Origin: Eudorina sp. 2006-703-Eu-15
Lineage: Eukaryota > Chlorophyta > Chlorophyceae > Chlamydomonadales > Volvocaceae
DNA length: 64,000 bases
Direction of reading: 5' to 3'
NCBI GenBank assembly: GCA_003117195.1
Contig: BDSI01000050.1
Location: 186,001 to 250,000, forward strand
The translations under genes and the position numbers were made by a program. Positions 35,057-47,100 of this stretch are shown piece after piece. The notes beneath the pieces were generated by a model that saw only the letters and a program-made list of their open reading frames with translations, did no database searches and had not been told where the DNA came from. Position 1 is the first letter of the stretch. Every line of letters starts with the position of its first letter.

Positions 35057-37269
35057 CCGCGTCACACACTCACACAGACCCGGCCCCCGGTGTGCCCCAC
35101 CCCGGCCCCCCACCCCACTCGCCAGGACGCGCTCATCCCCCAGGTGGCTCCCCGCGAAGCTGAGGCGCTTGAGGGTGGTGCTGCCCGCCAGGGCGTCAGA
35201 CAGCATGGCGCAGCCGCTCTCGCTGAAGCGCTGTGGGTGTGTGTGTGGGAGGGTGTGTGTGGAGCGGGAGTGTGTGTGTGGGGGAGTGTGTGTGTGTGTG
35301 GGGTGTGTGTGTGTGGAGCGGCGGTGCGGCGAGTGGGTGAGCAGAGGCGCGGGCAGGGCCATCGGGGTCACGGGGCCGTCAGAGCGGCGGGGTGGGGCGG
35401 GGCGGGGCGAGGGCAGCGCAGCAGGTGGCGGGATGATCCCGGTCGGGGATGCTCAGAGAGGGCGGGATCACGGTGGCTGCTGCATTGGCGCCACAGGGCA
35501 CTGCATGACTACTTGATGGTATTGCGGAATAGACCCCGCGGGTACCGATCATCCGGGTACGGCGCACACCCCTCACCGGTCCCCGCCGCGCGCCAGCCAA
35601 CACCAGGAAGGGCAAGGGCAATGCAACGGCCAATTATCAAATTATGACCTGTATGACACGGTGCACTGAAATGCCCCTTACTTGCTCACTTCCGCAATTC
35701 CTTCTACCCCTAGAGCCTTCTCTCGCCCGCGGCCCCCTCGGCGCCCCCCCACCCGCCGCCACCCACCAGCCCCAGCACCAGCTCCTCCAGGGGCCCCTTC
35801 CGCACCACCGCACACACGGCCTGGTAGAAGGCCATGCGGACCCTGCGGTCCGAGCCCCACCAGCGTGGAACGTCGCAGCCATAACAGAGAGGGGGACGCA
35901 GTCGGGTGAGGCTGTGGGTCGAAGGGGGGGATTTCCTTGCGCCGCTCAACACACGGTGTGGGTGGGTGGGTGCGCCTGGGGTCGTGTGCGCGATCCGTCT
36001 GGGTGTGCGACCAAGCGGCCGCCGGGCGGCACTAGACCGGCGGGGTGGGTGGGTGGGTGGGCCCACGTCACTGGAGCGGCCGGGGTGCAGCCGGATGGGG
36101 CTGATGGGGACCGTCAGCTCCAGGGCCGAGGTGGGTCTGATCAAGTCGTAACGGTTCTGGATTCCATTGGGTGGGTGGGTGGGTTGGGTTGGGTGGGTCG
36201 GGAGTACGCACCAGACTGCAAAGCGGGGGGACCGCGAACACGACACCACGTGTGTACGGCAAGGTGATACAGGACAGTACAGGATCGGCGCCCGTCAGTC
36301 CACACCACAATGTGGGTTTGACCCAGGTGCGTGTGTGTGTGTGTGTGTGTGTGTGTCGCAGCTGGGTGCGGCGGCGCTGTAGGGTGCTCACTGCGGCTGC
36401 CCCGCCCGTCAGGGTGTGATGGCGACGACCCGACCCGGGGTGGGTCGTGCGACTGTGGACCGACTGTAGGCCGTCGAGGGTCGGATCGCTGAGACCCAAC
36501 CGCGGCTCTGGGGGCAGGTGGGGCAGGCGGATCTCCTCCTGGCTAAGCACACAGGGGGTTGCAGTGCCGCCCAGCTCCCGGCCGCCGCCGTCGCAGCTGC
36601 CCATCCCAACCCAGCTCATCCCAGCTCGTCCCATCCCATCCCAGCCCAGCCCAACCAAAGCTCACAAGTGGTGCTGCACGTTGGCGGACGCGATCTTGAC
36701 GCCCATCTTGTGCTCGGGGGTGGAGTAGATGAGCTGCCCGGCGGTGTGTCGCTGCATCTGACTGTCGTGGTACTGCGACCACATGATACCCCTGGGGGCG
36801 GGGAGGGGAGGGGCACCGGGGAGGGGGGGAGGTAGGCAGGGGAGGCAGAGAGGGAGGGAGGGACACCAGGGAAAAGAGGGAGGGGCACAAGGGATACGGG
36901 TTGGTGGTTAAGCCCGGTCGGGGCTAAGGGTCCATACCACATCTGGAGCAGAAGCCGTGGCCTGGGGTTTTTAGGCCTACGGCAACGATTGAACGTAAGA
37001 CACACGACTTCGTTGCGATGAGTGCAGGTCGGAAGCCGTGCTTGCATGCTGCCGGCGTAGGCAAGGCGACGGTGCGGGCGGTGCATGCCTGGAAGGTGGC
37101 GGCCGCGCGAGAAAGGCGGCATGCCACGGCCCTGGCCTTGCACGCACCTGGGCACGCAGAGGATGCGCAGGCTTTTGACACGGTGGGCGGACTCCTTGAG
37201 CTTCTTCGCCCAACGAATCAGTTCCTCACGACTCATGACGGTTGCGTTAACCTGTATTTCCGTTGGCAT
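25187..37269 (-). CDS. Leucine-rich-repeat protein with Ser/Arg-rich and coiled-coil tail, 16 exons
   Basis: RNI-type LRR protein, role unknown. Exons (minus): 37269-37148, 36791-36666, 36542-36392, 36156-36067, about 35840-35767, 35230-35114, 34554-34450, 33797-33621, 33005-32898, 32295-32212, 31841-31716, 31628-29724, 29118-29024, 27419-27210, 26812-26529, 26184-25187. All phases close except exon 4 to 5, so about 1,590 aa. LRR units: LEELVLGL, TTLKRLSFAGSHLGDE, NSLEELDLTACLLTDEAA, RRLIFLSLRANLLT and ALLRVDLRQN. A 635-codon exon of Gly/Pro/Ala/Gln follows. Then comes a basic RS region (SASRSPPRGRSPPRSRSR, KKKEKKDGRGRGRRSSSSPR). An Ala/Glu coiled coil starts at ALAALEQSLLQMAAEVSALE, with a Gln/Pro tail ending RSRSPQRR. 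RS and Lys/Arg blocks suggest a nuclear protein. The layout recalls centrosomal LRR plus coiled-coil proteins, but I do not claim homology. Two LINE fragments sit in its introns. Confidence 0.8.
26340..26412. repeat. GGGTC-rich short array
   Basis: About eight GGGTC or GGTCAG pentamers in the last intron of the LRR gene. This is the same pentamer that forms the 600-bp array in the OS-9 gene intron. Confidence 0.7.
27473..27502. repeat. (CA)n tract at the 5' edge of a LINE insertion
   Basis: About 15 CA dinucleotides directly upstream of a 5'-truncated LINE. A matching (CA)n tract follows the element at 28860-28890. Confidence 0.9.
27503..28859 (+). mobile_element. 5'-truncated LINE (non-LTR retrotransposon) flanked by (CA)n
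   Basis: An open frame to 28219 (TAG at 28217-28219) encodes the end of an ORF2-type protein. After Arg/Gln-rich sequence comes RLWAIKWEREHKETLWRLAV, then a Cys/His zinc-binding block (EACGCGEYGGAGPHPC ... RAHHFWACP) of the kind found downstream of LINE reverse transcriptases, then a 130-residue tail ending DSLWIDSSASR. The reverse transcriptase itself is missing. A GC-rich 3' UTR of about 640 bases ends with ATATGTAACGATT and then (CA)n. It lies in intron 13 of the LRR gene, opposite to its transcription. Its last 54 bases recur at 34972-35025 with one difference. Confidence 0.75.
28860..28890. repeat. (CA)n tail or target of the LINE copy
   Basis: About 15 CA units directly after the LINE terminus ATGTAACGATT. 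It could be the element's own tail, the target microsatellite, or both. Confidence 0.9.
32332..32435. repeat. Three tandem copies of the GACATTGGTRGRCATG repeat
   Basis: Units of GTATAGGACATTGGTAGGCA, each followed by GGGGGTGGG, three in a row in intron 9 of the LRR gene. Reverse-orientation relatives of the elements at 5510 and 33539. Confidence 0.75.
33539..33580 (-). repeat. Dispersed repeat, ATGTCTACC-AATTTCC family
   Basis: GGCAGCAGCGCAGTATAAAT then ATGTCTACCAATTTCCTAC, in intron 8 of the LRR gene. It matches the copy at 5510-5555 over about 40 bases. Confidence 0.65.
34131..34281. repeat. Long (GT)n / GTGC microsatellite
   Basis: About 150 bases of GT with regular GC interruptions, in intron 7 of the LRR gene. 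Confidence 0.97.
34972..35025 (+). mobile_element. 54-bp LINE 3' end flanked by (CA)n on both sides
   Basis: ATGGGGCGGGTTAGCGCCCC to ATATGTAACGATT, one base different from the last 54 bases of the LINE at 27503-28859 (C for T inside CCAGYGTCGG). A (CA)n tract precedes it (34957-34971) and another follows (35026-35055). It lies in intron 6 of the LRR gene, again antisense to it. Everything upstream of the 3' end has been lost. Confidence 0.75.
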
Positions 37270-38132
37270 TAGCAACGCTTTGCTTGCGGCGCTCACGCTT
37301 CATTCGCACACGAACAGGTTTCCATGAAACATGTTGCCATGCGCACCTCGACGTCGCCGCTCTGAAGCTGTCGTTCCAGGACGTCGATGTTTGCGGTTGG
37401 AGGGGGCCGAGGGCCCGTGCGTCCGCTTGCGCCCAGCATCTCGCTGATTGCGTCTGTTTATTCAGTCAAAACGGTATCAGCACCGCGGCTCCGTTGCGCA
37501 GACGGTGTGTTGCCTGACGCTTGACGCCTCCGCACTTCTTCGCCTATTCGGTGAGTTCCTTGCATACATAAAGAGATATATATACAACCAATCTAGATTG
37601 ATAAATTTGCAGCACCATTTCTCCTTCTTCCTACAGTCTCGCGACAGTCAAACTTTGACGCGAGCAAAACGGTACATGAGCAACCCGTAGTGGAGTCATT
37701 TACATCACTGCAATTATTTGGTAACTTGCTAAGTCCGGGGTTTGCATGACAATGGCCGGGGCGGTAAATAATAGTTTGTCGTGCTGCCTAATGTGTACCT
37801 GCTATCTGGGCACATAGCTATAAATTGCATTATGTGCACCCATCTACGTTGACAATTGGTCGGTCGCCCGCTTCGGACGGAATGGGGAATGCACCATCGA
37901 AACCATGACTGTTACGGACTTGTATCAACCGTCCACAACCAATTCAGCAGGGCAAGGCTACCTTGGCAAACCATTTAGGCATGACTCGACATCTGATAGC
38001 ACATATCCTTCATGCCGTCCCTTGTGAACCTTCAAACATGGCAAGCAAACGGTTTTGCTGACGGGGTGACATTGATAAGATGAAGCTAGCAATCAAATTG
38101 ACATAAGATTAAAATGCAATACACTTCACAAG
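37270..38132. promoter_or_regulatory. Divergent promoter region between LRR gene (-) and URB2 (+)
   Basis: About 860 bases separate the two start codons, which point away from each other. The middle is clearly AT-richer than the genes (about 37550-38130). No TATA box or named motif can be assigned with confidence. Shared control is inferred from geometry only. Confidence 0.45.
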
Positions 38133-41100
38133 ATGGACAATCCATCGGGGCTCGCCTCCGAATGCTGGGGGCGCCAGTCCCCATCGTCGACGAAAGGTCC
38201 GTGGTTGTTTGTGCATTGTCGGTGCTGAAGACCTTGTAAAATGTTAGGTTTTGCCGGATGCACCTGCGAGTGTGTTACAGGGGCGGCCGACAGCCGCCGC
38301 TGTTCACAGGCCGTGGGCAAAGGGCCGTCACGTCACAAAACATTTCAATACCCGCATTTTTGCTTTGTAGTAAACTTGAAGTCGCGGCGACGCTTGCGCG
38401 TGACCTGGTCGCTGCCGCATCGTCATCGCTGCCACCGAGCCTCGACGAGCCACCGCTGCCGGTTCTCGCGCATTACTGCCGCACGCTGATCGAGTGGACG
38501 GTCTCATGTATCCTCAAATCGAAGCCCCCGCCGCCGCAAGGCGCCGGCAAGGCGCAGCAGCGCGCGCCGGCCTCCGCCAGCGGAGGTCCCCAACGGCAGC
38601 CAGAGCATGTCGCCGCCGTCCCCGAGGTAAGTAACCAGAAGCATGTGCCGCTCCTGAACGTCATGATCTCCACCCATCGCTTGTCCCTCGTCAATCGGCG
38701 CTCCCATCTTGATGAGTCCCCCGTTACATGGGTGGCCCCTAGAGTCCCGACCCGGCGGGGAGGGAGCCCCCGGGTGGTGTTTAGATAAGAGACCCGCCCG
38801 ACCTGCCCGCGGGTGTTTAGATAAGCAACCCGCCCGACCTGCCCGCGGGTGTCTATGAACCGATGCTCAGGCATGTCGGCGCAGCCATTGAACCACCTCT
38901 CCTGGCAATCGTTAGGATCGTCAACGACACGGCCCCGCCCCAAATCCTTCGGCTCCCAACCGCCTCCATCGCCGCCCTGCCCGCCTCGTGCGAACCTTCG
39001 GCGTCGGCCGACGATTCAACCTCCAATAGCCTGTACGGGTAAAATCGCTGCACGGCACCGCAAACTCGATTGCCTGCTGTGCCCCCTTGCCAGCCTCCGA
39101 GGCTTCCAGACGGGCTGGACGGTCAACTCTGCCCCTATCCTCATCCGCCTCCGCCTCGCCCACCTTCCCCCTCCGCGGCCTCCCTAGGACCACCTCCCAA
39201 GGACGCTGCGACTGTGGAGCCTGCTGCGGCTGCTGCTGCAGGGTGACCCGCGGGTCGGTGGGTCGCCCGCCGACGCCGCGGCGGGCAGCAACAGCGGCGG
39301 CGGCGGCGGCGTCAGCCGCCGGAGCAGTGCTGCCACCACGCTGGCACTGGCAGGCCAGGCGGCGGGCAGCATTTCGGGCGCTCTGCTGGTCAGCGCCGCC
39401 ACTTGCCTCCGCCAGGCGTTCTCAGCGGCTGTGTCTCAGGCTGCTGGGTCGGTGACCACAGCATCTGCACAGCCAGCTGAAGCAGGGACCCTGGAGGGGC
39501 GCGCCGCTGCAGCATCATCGGCATCGGCATCGGCATCATCCTCGCCTGTACCTCTGGCCGCGCAGCTCGCTCAGTCCGTCCTCGGCTGTTTCGAGGTCTT
39601 GATGGGTGGCGGCGGCGGCGGCGGCGACCCAATGCGGCCGTCCCTGGAGCAGCTGGTGACGCTGCTGACGGCGCTGTTGGATGTACGGCCGCGCCGAAAC
39701 CAGCACGGGGGCGCGGGATCTGGCGCTCAGGCGGCGGCTGCGAAGCGCGAGACCGTCGGCACCGCCCCCGCCGCCGCCACCGCTGTAGTTGCTCCAGGCG
39801 ACACGGACAAGAAGAAGGGCAGCAAGAAGGGCCGTAAGGACCGGCGGGAGGAGGAGGAGGAGGCGGTGGCTGACGCGCCGCCAGACGCTTTCGATGGCAG
39901 CCAGCGGGAGCAGCTGGTGGTCTGGGACGCCGCGCCGGCCGTGGTGGTCGCATGGGCCCGGCTGCTCGTGCACGTGCTGCATGTGACCCATGGGTCAGTG
40001 CAGGGCCACCCGGCGCCTCGGAAGGTCTGGCGGGCGTTCGTACCGGAGCTGGTGCTGCCCCTCCTGGAGGTGTCGCAGCCCCTGGAGCCGCTGTCCGCAA
40101 CGATGCAGCTGGTGTTGGGGGCTCAAGGGGGGGCAGTGGCGGCCGCGGCCGCGGCAACGACCAAGACGGGGGGCGTGACGGCGGCGCCGGTGACGTCGGG
40201 GGACGACTGCGGTACAGCAGCGGCAGCGGCGGCGGAGCTCGGACGTGCGGCGCAGCAGCTGTTGGGCGCCGTACTCTTCCAGGAGGCCCACGTGGGAGCC
40301 CTGGCGGAGGTACGGCGGTACGACTTGCGTCAGGAGGGGGGCTGTCAGGAGGGGACTCGGGAGGCCGTCGACGCATTCACTGGGGTGATTGGGCGGAGCA
40401 CGAAACCCACCCTGCCGTACGGTTGCACGTCGGGCCCCCGAGTGCTGAAGCTCCTTCTCCCAAGTGTGTATTGGTGTGTGTTATATGGGCACGCAAGACA
40501 AGCAGTGTATGTGAGCTCGTAGGCAGGCAGAGCAGGGAAGCGTGACATGCAAGGGGCATAGCTAGGCCCGGAGTAGATGTGTGCGTGTGTTCAGCAATAA
40601 ACCCGCCCGACTCGAATCAATGACCATTATATATACTTATTACCATAAGAACCCATGCCATTGATATATCGTGTCAAAACAACAACGGGACAAGGGAGCT
40701 GCGCCACCACCGGGCTGAGCTGTGTGCGTGTATGTGTATGTGTGTGTTTAGAGAAGAGACCCGCCCGACCCCAACCAAGCACCATAATAACCTGCAAATG
40801 CAATGTGTGTATGTGTGTGTCCCCGCATCTCCCGCCCCGCAGCTGTTCGCCGCGTTGCTGCCTGGAACCGACTCGAGCGGCGCCGGGGGAGCGGGGGGGG
40901 CGCCCGCTACCGCAGCCGCTGACGGCACTGCTGGGGGCGGCGCCACTACCGAGCCGGCAGGGACCGCGCCATCAGCGGGCGGAGAGGCGGCAGGCGGCGG
41001 CGGCGGTGGCGGCGCCGTGCCGGAGCAGCGGCGGCTACTGCTGCCCGGGTTCGGAGACCACGTGGGTCGGTGCTACCACGGCCAGCTACTCCAGGTGGGG

Positions 41101-44100
41101 CTCTCCTTGACCCATGGGTCCATCGTCCATGCTACAGCCTCTTAACAGCAATTAATAAACGTGACACGTGAATCCACTTTGTAACTACCCTTAACACCCT
41201 ACAACCCCTAAAGATCACTTGACTCGACCCTTACGTTAGGGTTCCGTTGTCGGTCGGTGCGCTGCAGGTGCTGGCGACGGCGGCGGCGGCTGACGGCGGC
41301 GGCGGCGGCGGAGCCAGCGGGCCCGGCGGCGCCGAAGCAGATACCGTCACCGTTCTGGGTCTGCCGTGGCTCCTGCGGGGCTACTGCCGGGCTGTAGCAC
41401 GATTGCGGCGGAACCTGACGTCCGACGCCGCCGTGACGGCGGCGGCGACAGGCGGCGGCAAGGGTCAGCGGCGGGCCGCGGGCGAGTCGGATGGCGTCCC
41501 AGCAGCGGCGGCGGCGACCGGGAACGACGAGGACGGCGGCGCCGCCGCCGGGGCGCCCTCGCATAAGGCCCTCGCGGCGGCGGAGTTTAACTGCATGACC
41601 GTCCTGTCGTACATGCTGTTGCAGCCGCCGCCGCCGCCGCCGCAGCTGCCATCCGGCGGCGGCGGCGTGGACGTCGCGGCCGGTCGGCCGGCGAAGCGGC
41701 GGAAGGTCGTTGCCGCCGCCGCCGCCGCCGCCGCAGCGGCGCCGTCAGCGCCCGCACCGGCGGCGGCGGCAGAGGTCAGCTCCAGGGGATCTCCCGTCCT
41801 GCGACTGGCGCTGGCGGGAGTACTGGCGGCCGGCCGGGTGCGTGTCCTGACGGCCTGTGTGTTTGTGGATCTCCGTACATGGCCGTACTGCAGCCCGGCT
41901 TGAGGCATCATATGCCTCATGCCTGGAACGCTGGAATAGCGTGCGCCCCCGTGTGCCATGTGGTGCCATGTGGTCGCGCGGAACCTCACCTCACCTCCCT
42001 CCCTGTGGCCGCCTCCCACCCAACTCGCGCCTACAACCCCGCCCGCCTCAGGCCGCGGGAGCCTACCAGCCCACTCGGGACTTGACGGGAGCAAACCGTG
42101 CCGTACTGGCGGTGATCGCGGACCGCCTCCTGGCGGCGGCAGCGGCGGCGCCGCCAGCGCCCGACGCAAAGCCGGGCAAGCCCTCAGGAGGCAAGGAGGC
42201 CGCAGCAGCGGCAGCGGCGACGTCGTACGGCGCGCGTGGACGCTCGTACGGCACGCTGCGTTCACTGAGCACCTCGCTGGCGCTGTGTGCCGTACTGGAT
42301 CTGGATCACAGGTGGGTTTGTACGGACGGAAGGCCGTGGAGGGCGCGGTCACGTGTGACCCGCCGGTAACCGACTTAACGGTGTACTCTCTCGTGTTGTT
42401 TCCTGGCCAAGGGCTTGCGGCGCAGTGTGGGCGGCTGCGCGGTTCGGGGTGCGCTTGAGCTGGAGGTGCAATGCAGCGCAGGGATCCGTACGATATTTGC
42501 CGTACTATGGTGTGGAGCAGTACGGCATAAAGCACTGCGTACTGCGGCACTGGTTGCAACCCCCCCTGACGCACTGCACCATGCGGTACCCGCTCGATGT
42601 CCTCGGTGCACCACCGAGGTTCATATTGCAGAGGGGACAAGTCGTCAAGACCCCGACCCTGTTTGTGTATAGAGAAGAGATCCGCCCTGTTTGGTTAATG
42701 TGCCGTACATCCTCCTCGTCCGTACCCGTCGTACCTGCCGTACCTGTCACAGGGTCCTTACGCCCCACCTGGAGCGGGTCTGGTCCCTGCTGTGGAGCAC
42801 TGCGGGAGGGGACGCAGCGGCGGGGCCGTCCGGGGGCCAGATAGAGGATGCCGGCGGCGGCGGACACGACGGCGGCAGCGGCGGCGACGGCAGTGCTGCT
42901 GCCAGCTCCGCCGTCACGGCGGCCCCGGCGGCGGCCGCGGCGGTGCTACAGCGCACCCTTCGCGCCTTCTCAGAGCTGCGGCAGCTGCAGTCGCTGCTGG
43001 AGTCCCTAGGAAGGGCGATGAGGGCCGTGTGCGGCGGCGGCGGCGGCGGCGGCTCAGCGGATTGCGGCGTGTACGGCGGTGTGGCGGCGGCGGGGCTGCT
43101 TGTGCGACCCGAGGTCGTGGCGGCGCTGCGGCAGGCGGTCACGTCGGCGCCGTCGGGTGAGCATCCCGGGGGGTCCCGTGGGTTGGAATGTGCCCATACC
43201 GGCCTATGTACGGTACCCGTACGTGCACGTACACATTCGCACCAAGCCACGAACGATAGATTTCTACACCAATGCAAGCAGCGCATCGACGCATGACGCG
43301 GATACGGAGTCTTTCCTGGTCGTCAGTCACATGTACGGGAGGGATGGAGCGGGTGGAGGGAGGGTGGTAGCTTCGCCAAGTCACAATTTGTTGCGGTCCT
43401 AACAATTCGCGGTCGCCGTTGTGGGCCTTGTGTCCTGCCGTACCGGATGGCGGGTTGCAGGTCAGTTTCCGGCGCTGGTCAGCTGGGTGGCGGCCGACCT
43501 GCAGGCCTGGTGCGAGATCGCCCAGGTGACCCGCGGGTCGGTGGCGCATGTGGCGGCGGCGGCGGCGGTCGCGGACCTGATGCTCGCCGCAGGCACATTG
43601 TACGACACTCTCCTGACGGCGCTGCGGCTGGATCTGGCGACGGCGTCGCCCGTGGCGAGGGCGAATGAGCAGCTGCTGGCGGCGCTGGCGGCGCCGCTGC
43701 TGTCGTCCGTACGGCAGTACTGCAAGTCCAGGCGGGAGCTCGCTGGCCGCGCCGTTGTCGACGACGCGTCGGAGGTCCTCGCCGTGCAGCTCCACACGGC
43801 GCGGCTCGCAATGCTGCTGCGAGTGTACGGAGCTGTCGTACGTACGAACGCCGTGTGCTCGGGGATACATCCCGAGATACAGCCACTTCCGGAGCAGAGC
43901 ATACACCCAGAGCGAGATGTGAGAGGAGGCAGACGAGGCATATGCTGTGTCAATGGTGACCCATGGGGCGGTGCTGCGTCAATAGTGACCCATGGGGCGG
44001 TGCCGCGTCAATAGTGACCCATGGGGCGGTGCCGCGTCAATAGTGACCAATGGGTCCGCACCGTGTCGTCAGTGACCCATGGGGCGGTGCCGTGTCGTCA

Positions 44101-47100
44101 ATGACCCATGGGTCGGTGTCGTGTTCCCTGGACGCCCGGCCCTCTGCGAAGAACGGCGCCGCTGTCCCCGACCCTCTGGTATCTGCAGCTCGCCAAGATG
44201 TCCGCCATGACGTCTTGATTGCCATGGCCCCCTGGTTCCATCATCTACCAGGCATATTTACAACAACCTGTACGACCGTTCCCTTGTACGACAGGGATCT
44301 CACGATGGTGGATACCTCGCGCCAGTGCTGATTCGCGGGGTTGCGGCAGCAGCGCCCGACGGCGACGCGGCCGGCGACGCCGTCCAGGAGTGTAGGGACC
44401 TACGTAAGGCCCTCAAAAAGGCCGGCAGTAGTGACGAGAACTCGAGGGCGGGGCTGTTGCCGGCGCTGGCGCAGCTGACGCTACTGCCAGCGAACGGCCG
44501 GCTGCAGCAGCCGCCGGCGGCCGCGGCTGCGGCGGCGGATCCCGGCGGGGCTCCGGAGGGGGAGGCGGTGGTCCGGGCGGGTGGCTGGGCAGCGGTGGAG
44601 CTGTCGCGGGCGGTCCATCGGTGAGTGAGTGTGTGTGGGTGTGGGTGTGGGTGTAGGGGGCCTGCCTGGAGTGATCCGAGATCGATAGCATCAGCTTACC
44701 GTACTTACAAGCGCTTTTCGTCGGTTAAGGCGGGTCACAACAGTCAGTGTACGGCTACGAACGGTTAGGAGGGTCAGGAGAGGGCCAGGAGGGTATGAGG
44801 GTATGAGGTTCATCGAGCCCTACCGCCGACACCAGCCAGTGCCGTACTTGTCCGCCGACAGCCGCCCCTGCCGTACCTGTCTGTACCGCACCGCACCGCT
44901 TTCCTTTTCCCCCAGGTGCCTGGGTCACCGGCTGCAGGTGCTGCACGAGCGAACCCTGCGGCGCCGTCACACATGTCCACTGTACGGCAAGGCTGCGGCG
45001 GCCGCGGCGGCGGCAGAGGAGGAGGCGCAGGCGGCGGAGGAGGCGCCGGCGGAGGTGGAGAGGGAGGAGCTGCGGTCTTGCGTGGCGCTGGTGCTGTCGC
45101 CCTTCTCGCCCTTGACGAAATCCAAGTCAGGAGGGTATCCCTCGGTTGGCGGCGGTGGCGGTGGCTCGGCGGCGGCGGCGGCAGCAGCTGTGTCGTACCA
45201 AGCGGACGCCTGGACTGACGTGCTGGCGCTGATGGGCTGCATAGGGCCCTGGGCGCGACGAACGACCCTGACCGAGGTGCTGCAGCTGGCGCTGGTGGCG
45301 GCGTGTCGGGAGCGTACGACAGCTGGTACGGCACTCACGACAGCTGACCGCTCATTCCCATGGCCGCGTCTGCTCCCTCCCGTCAGCGCGTCCACGTTGA
45401 GGCTGCTGGAGTTTCAAGGTCTGCCTGGAGTACGGAAAGCGCTGCCGTACGCTTGGGCCGCGTCGGCGGCGGGGGCGGTCCGCGACCTGGCGTCGGAGGT
45501 ACGGCGGCTGACGGCGGCGCTGGGTGGTACGGCGGGGGTGCAGCCGGAGGGCGGGCGGCCCTCCAAGAAGGCGAAGAAATCCGATGGGTCGATGCCTGCG
45601 GCGGGCGATGACAGCGGCGGCGGCGCCGCCGCGGCCGCGTGCGAGAAGCGCCTCGACATGCTGCTGGACGCAGACACCGACGCGGAGTCATCGTCGGCGG
45701 CGGAGGGTTTCGACAGCAAGGTTTCTACCAAGGCCGTCCGACGCTGCATGACCAAGCAGATCGAAGCATTCGAAATCGTGACGACGGGCTTCGACAAGCT
45801 GTGCGGCAGTGGCAGCGAACGCGGCGGAAGCCCCGACGCCGCGGCCGGCGGCGGCGGCGTCCCGGCCCCGGTCACCCGCGTCGCCGCGTCCGCCGCGTCG
45901 CTGCAGTCCATCCTCGCGTTCCTGTACGACAGGATGTACTTGGATCTGATCCCGCGCAAGGCCCGCGGGGAACTGGCGCGGCAAGTGGCGGCCGCCGCCG
46001 CGATCGTCCTGGATCTGCTGATTTTGGCGCGGTACCGCCCCGCGTCATCTGCGGCCGCCGCACCTTCGGACCAACATCAGCTGCAGCAGCTACAGCTACA
46101 GCTACTGCCAGCCAGATGTGAGCTTCTGGCTGTAGCCCTGGGGTGCCTCCGCGCCTGGCACCGTCTTGCGACCGCGTACGGCAGCGAACGCGACGGCGGC
46201 GGCGACGGCGATGAAGGCGGTGGCGACGACGACGGTGGCGAGTTTGCCAGCCTGGGCGGCAAATGGGCCGGCGCCACCGGCGCCGGCGGCGTGGCGGGAG
46301 ATGTGGACACTGACCCACGGGTCAAGTGGCTTGTGGGCGCATTCCGGCTGCTGGCGGCGGAGGCCGAGGCGGCGGACAGGGACGCCGCCGCCGCCGTGTG
46401 CGACCCGGCGGTGCCGTCACGGCAACCGTCGCCGTACTGGGTACGACAGCGACCGTTACTGAGCCTGGAGGTGGCGTACTGCAGCGGCCAGTTGCTCACG
46501 GCGCTGCTGGCGGCGGCGATGGGCGGCGGCGCCGGCGGCGCCGCCCCAGCGGAGACCCCCGAGTCCGTGACGCGAAAGAAAGGTAGAAAGGCCCTTGGGA
46601 GACTCACTTCCCCGTCGGCAACTGTCGGTACATCATTTGCCCATCGCCGAGGCGGCGCCAGCCTGCGCTGTACCTGGGCCCGTATTTGCCTTTGTTAGGG
46701 ACCGCTGCAAAGCAAATGGTGATACACACATAGTTAACGCATCGGCGGGAACTGTTGGGCACTGCTATGCCCATCGGCCATCGCACATCACGCCCGCGCG
46801 CCTTGCCCGCCCACGAACACATATGACACCACACACCCTCGGCATTGAAGGGCTCCGACGTCGCTCCCCCGCGGTTCGCGACCCCCGCCTCGCTCCCAAC
46901 TAACCACGAGTCCAGTCGCTGCCGGTTCATTTCCATTTGCTGAGCTCTCCAGCCCGCGCGACAAAAGCTCCCCCACACGCACTCGACGCCCTCGGAACTG
47001 TACCTGAACCGCAACCGCCTCCACGACCGTGTCGGTTGGGTCGCGCAGGCAAGAGCCGCGGCGGGCAGGTCCACCCCGGCGGGTGGGACGTCCCCACCGG

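Noticed and set aside
25187..37269. Naming the LRR protein as CEP78
   Set aside because: LRR plus coiled-coil order and a VDLRQN segment are suggestive, but the N-terminus does not match what I recall and no diagnostic motif could be shown.
43949..44118. CRISPR-like direct repeats
   Set aside because: Units are contiguous 29-mers without unique spacers, inside a eukaryotic intron; this is a minisatellite.
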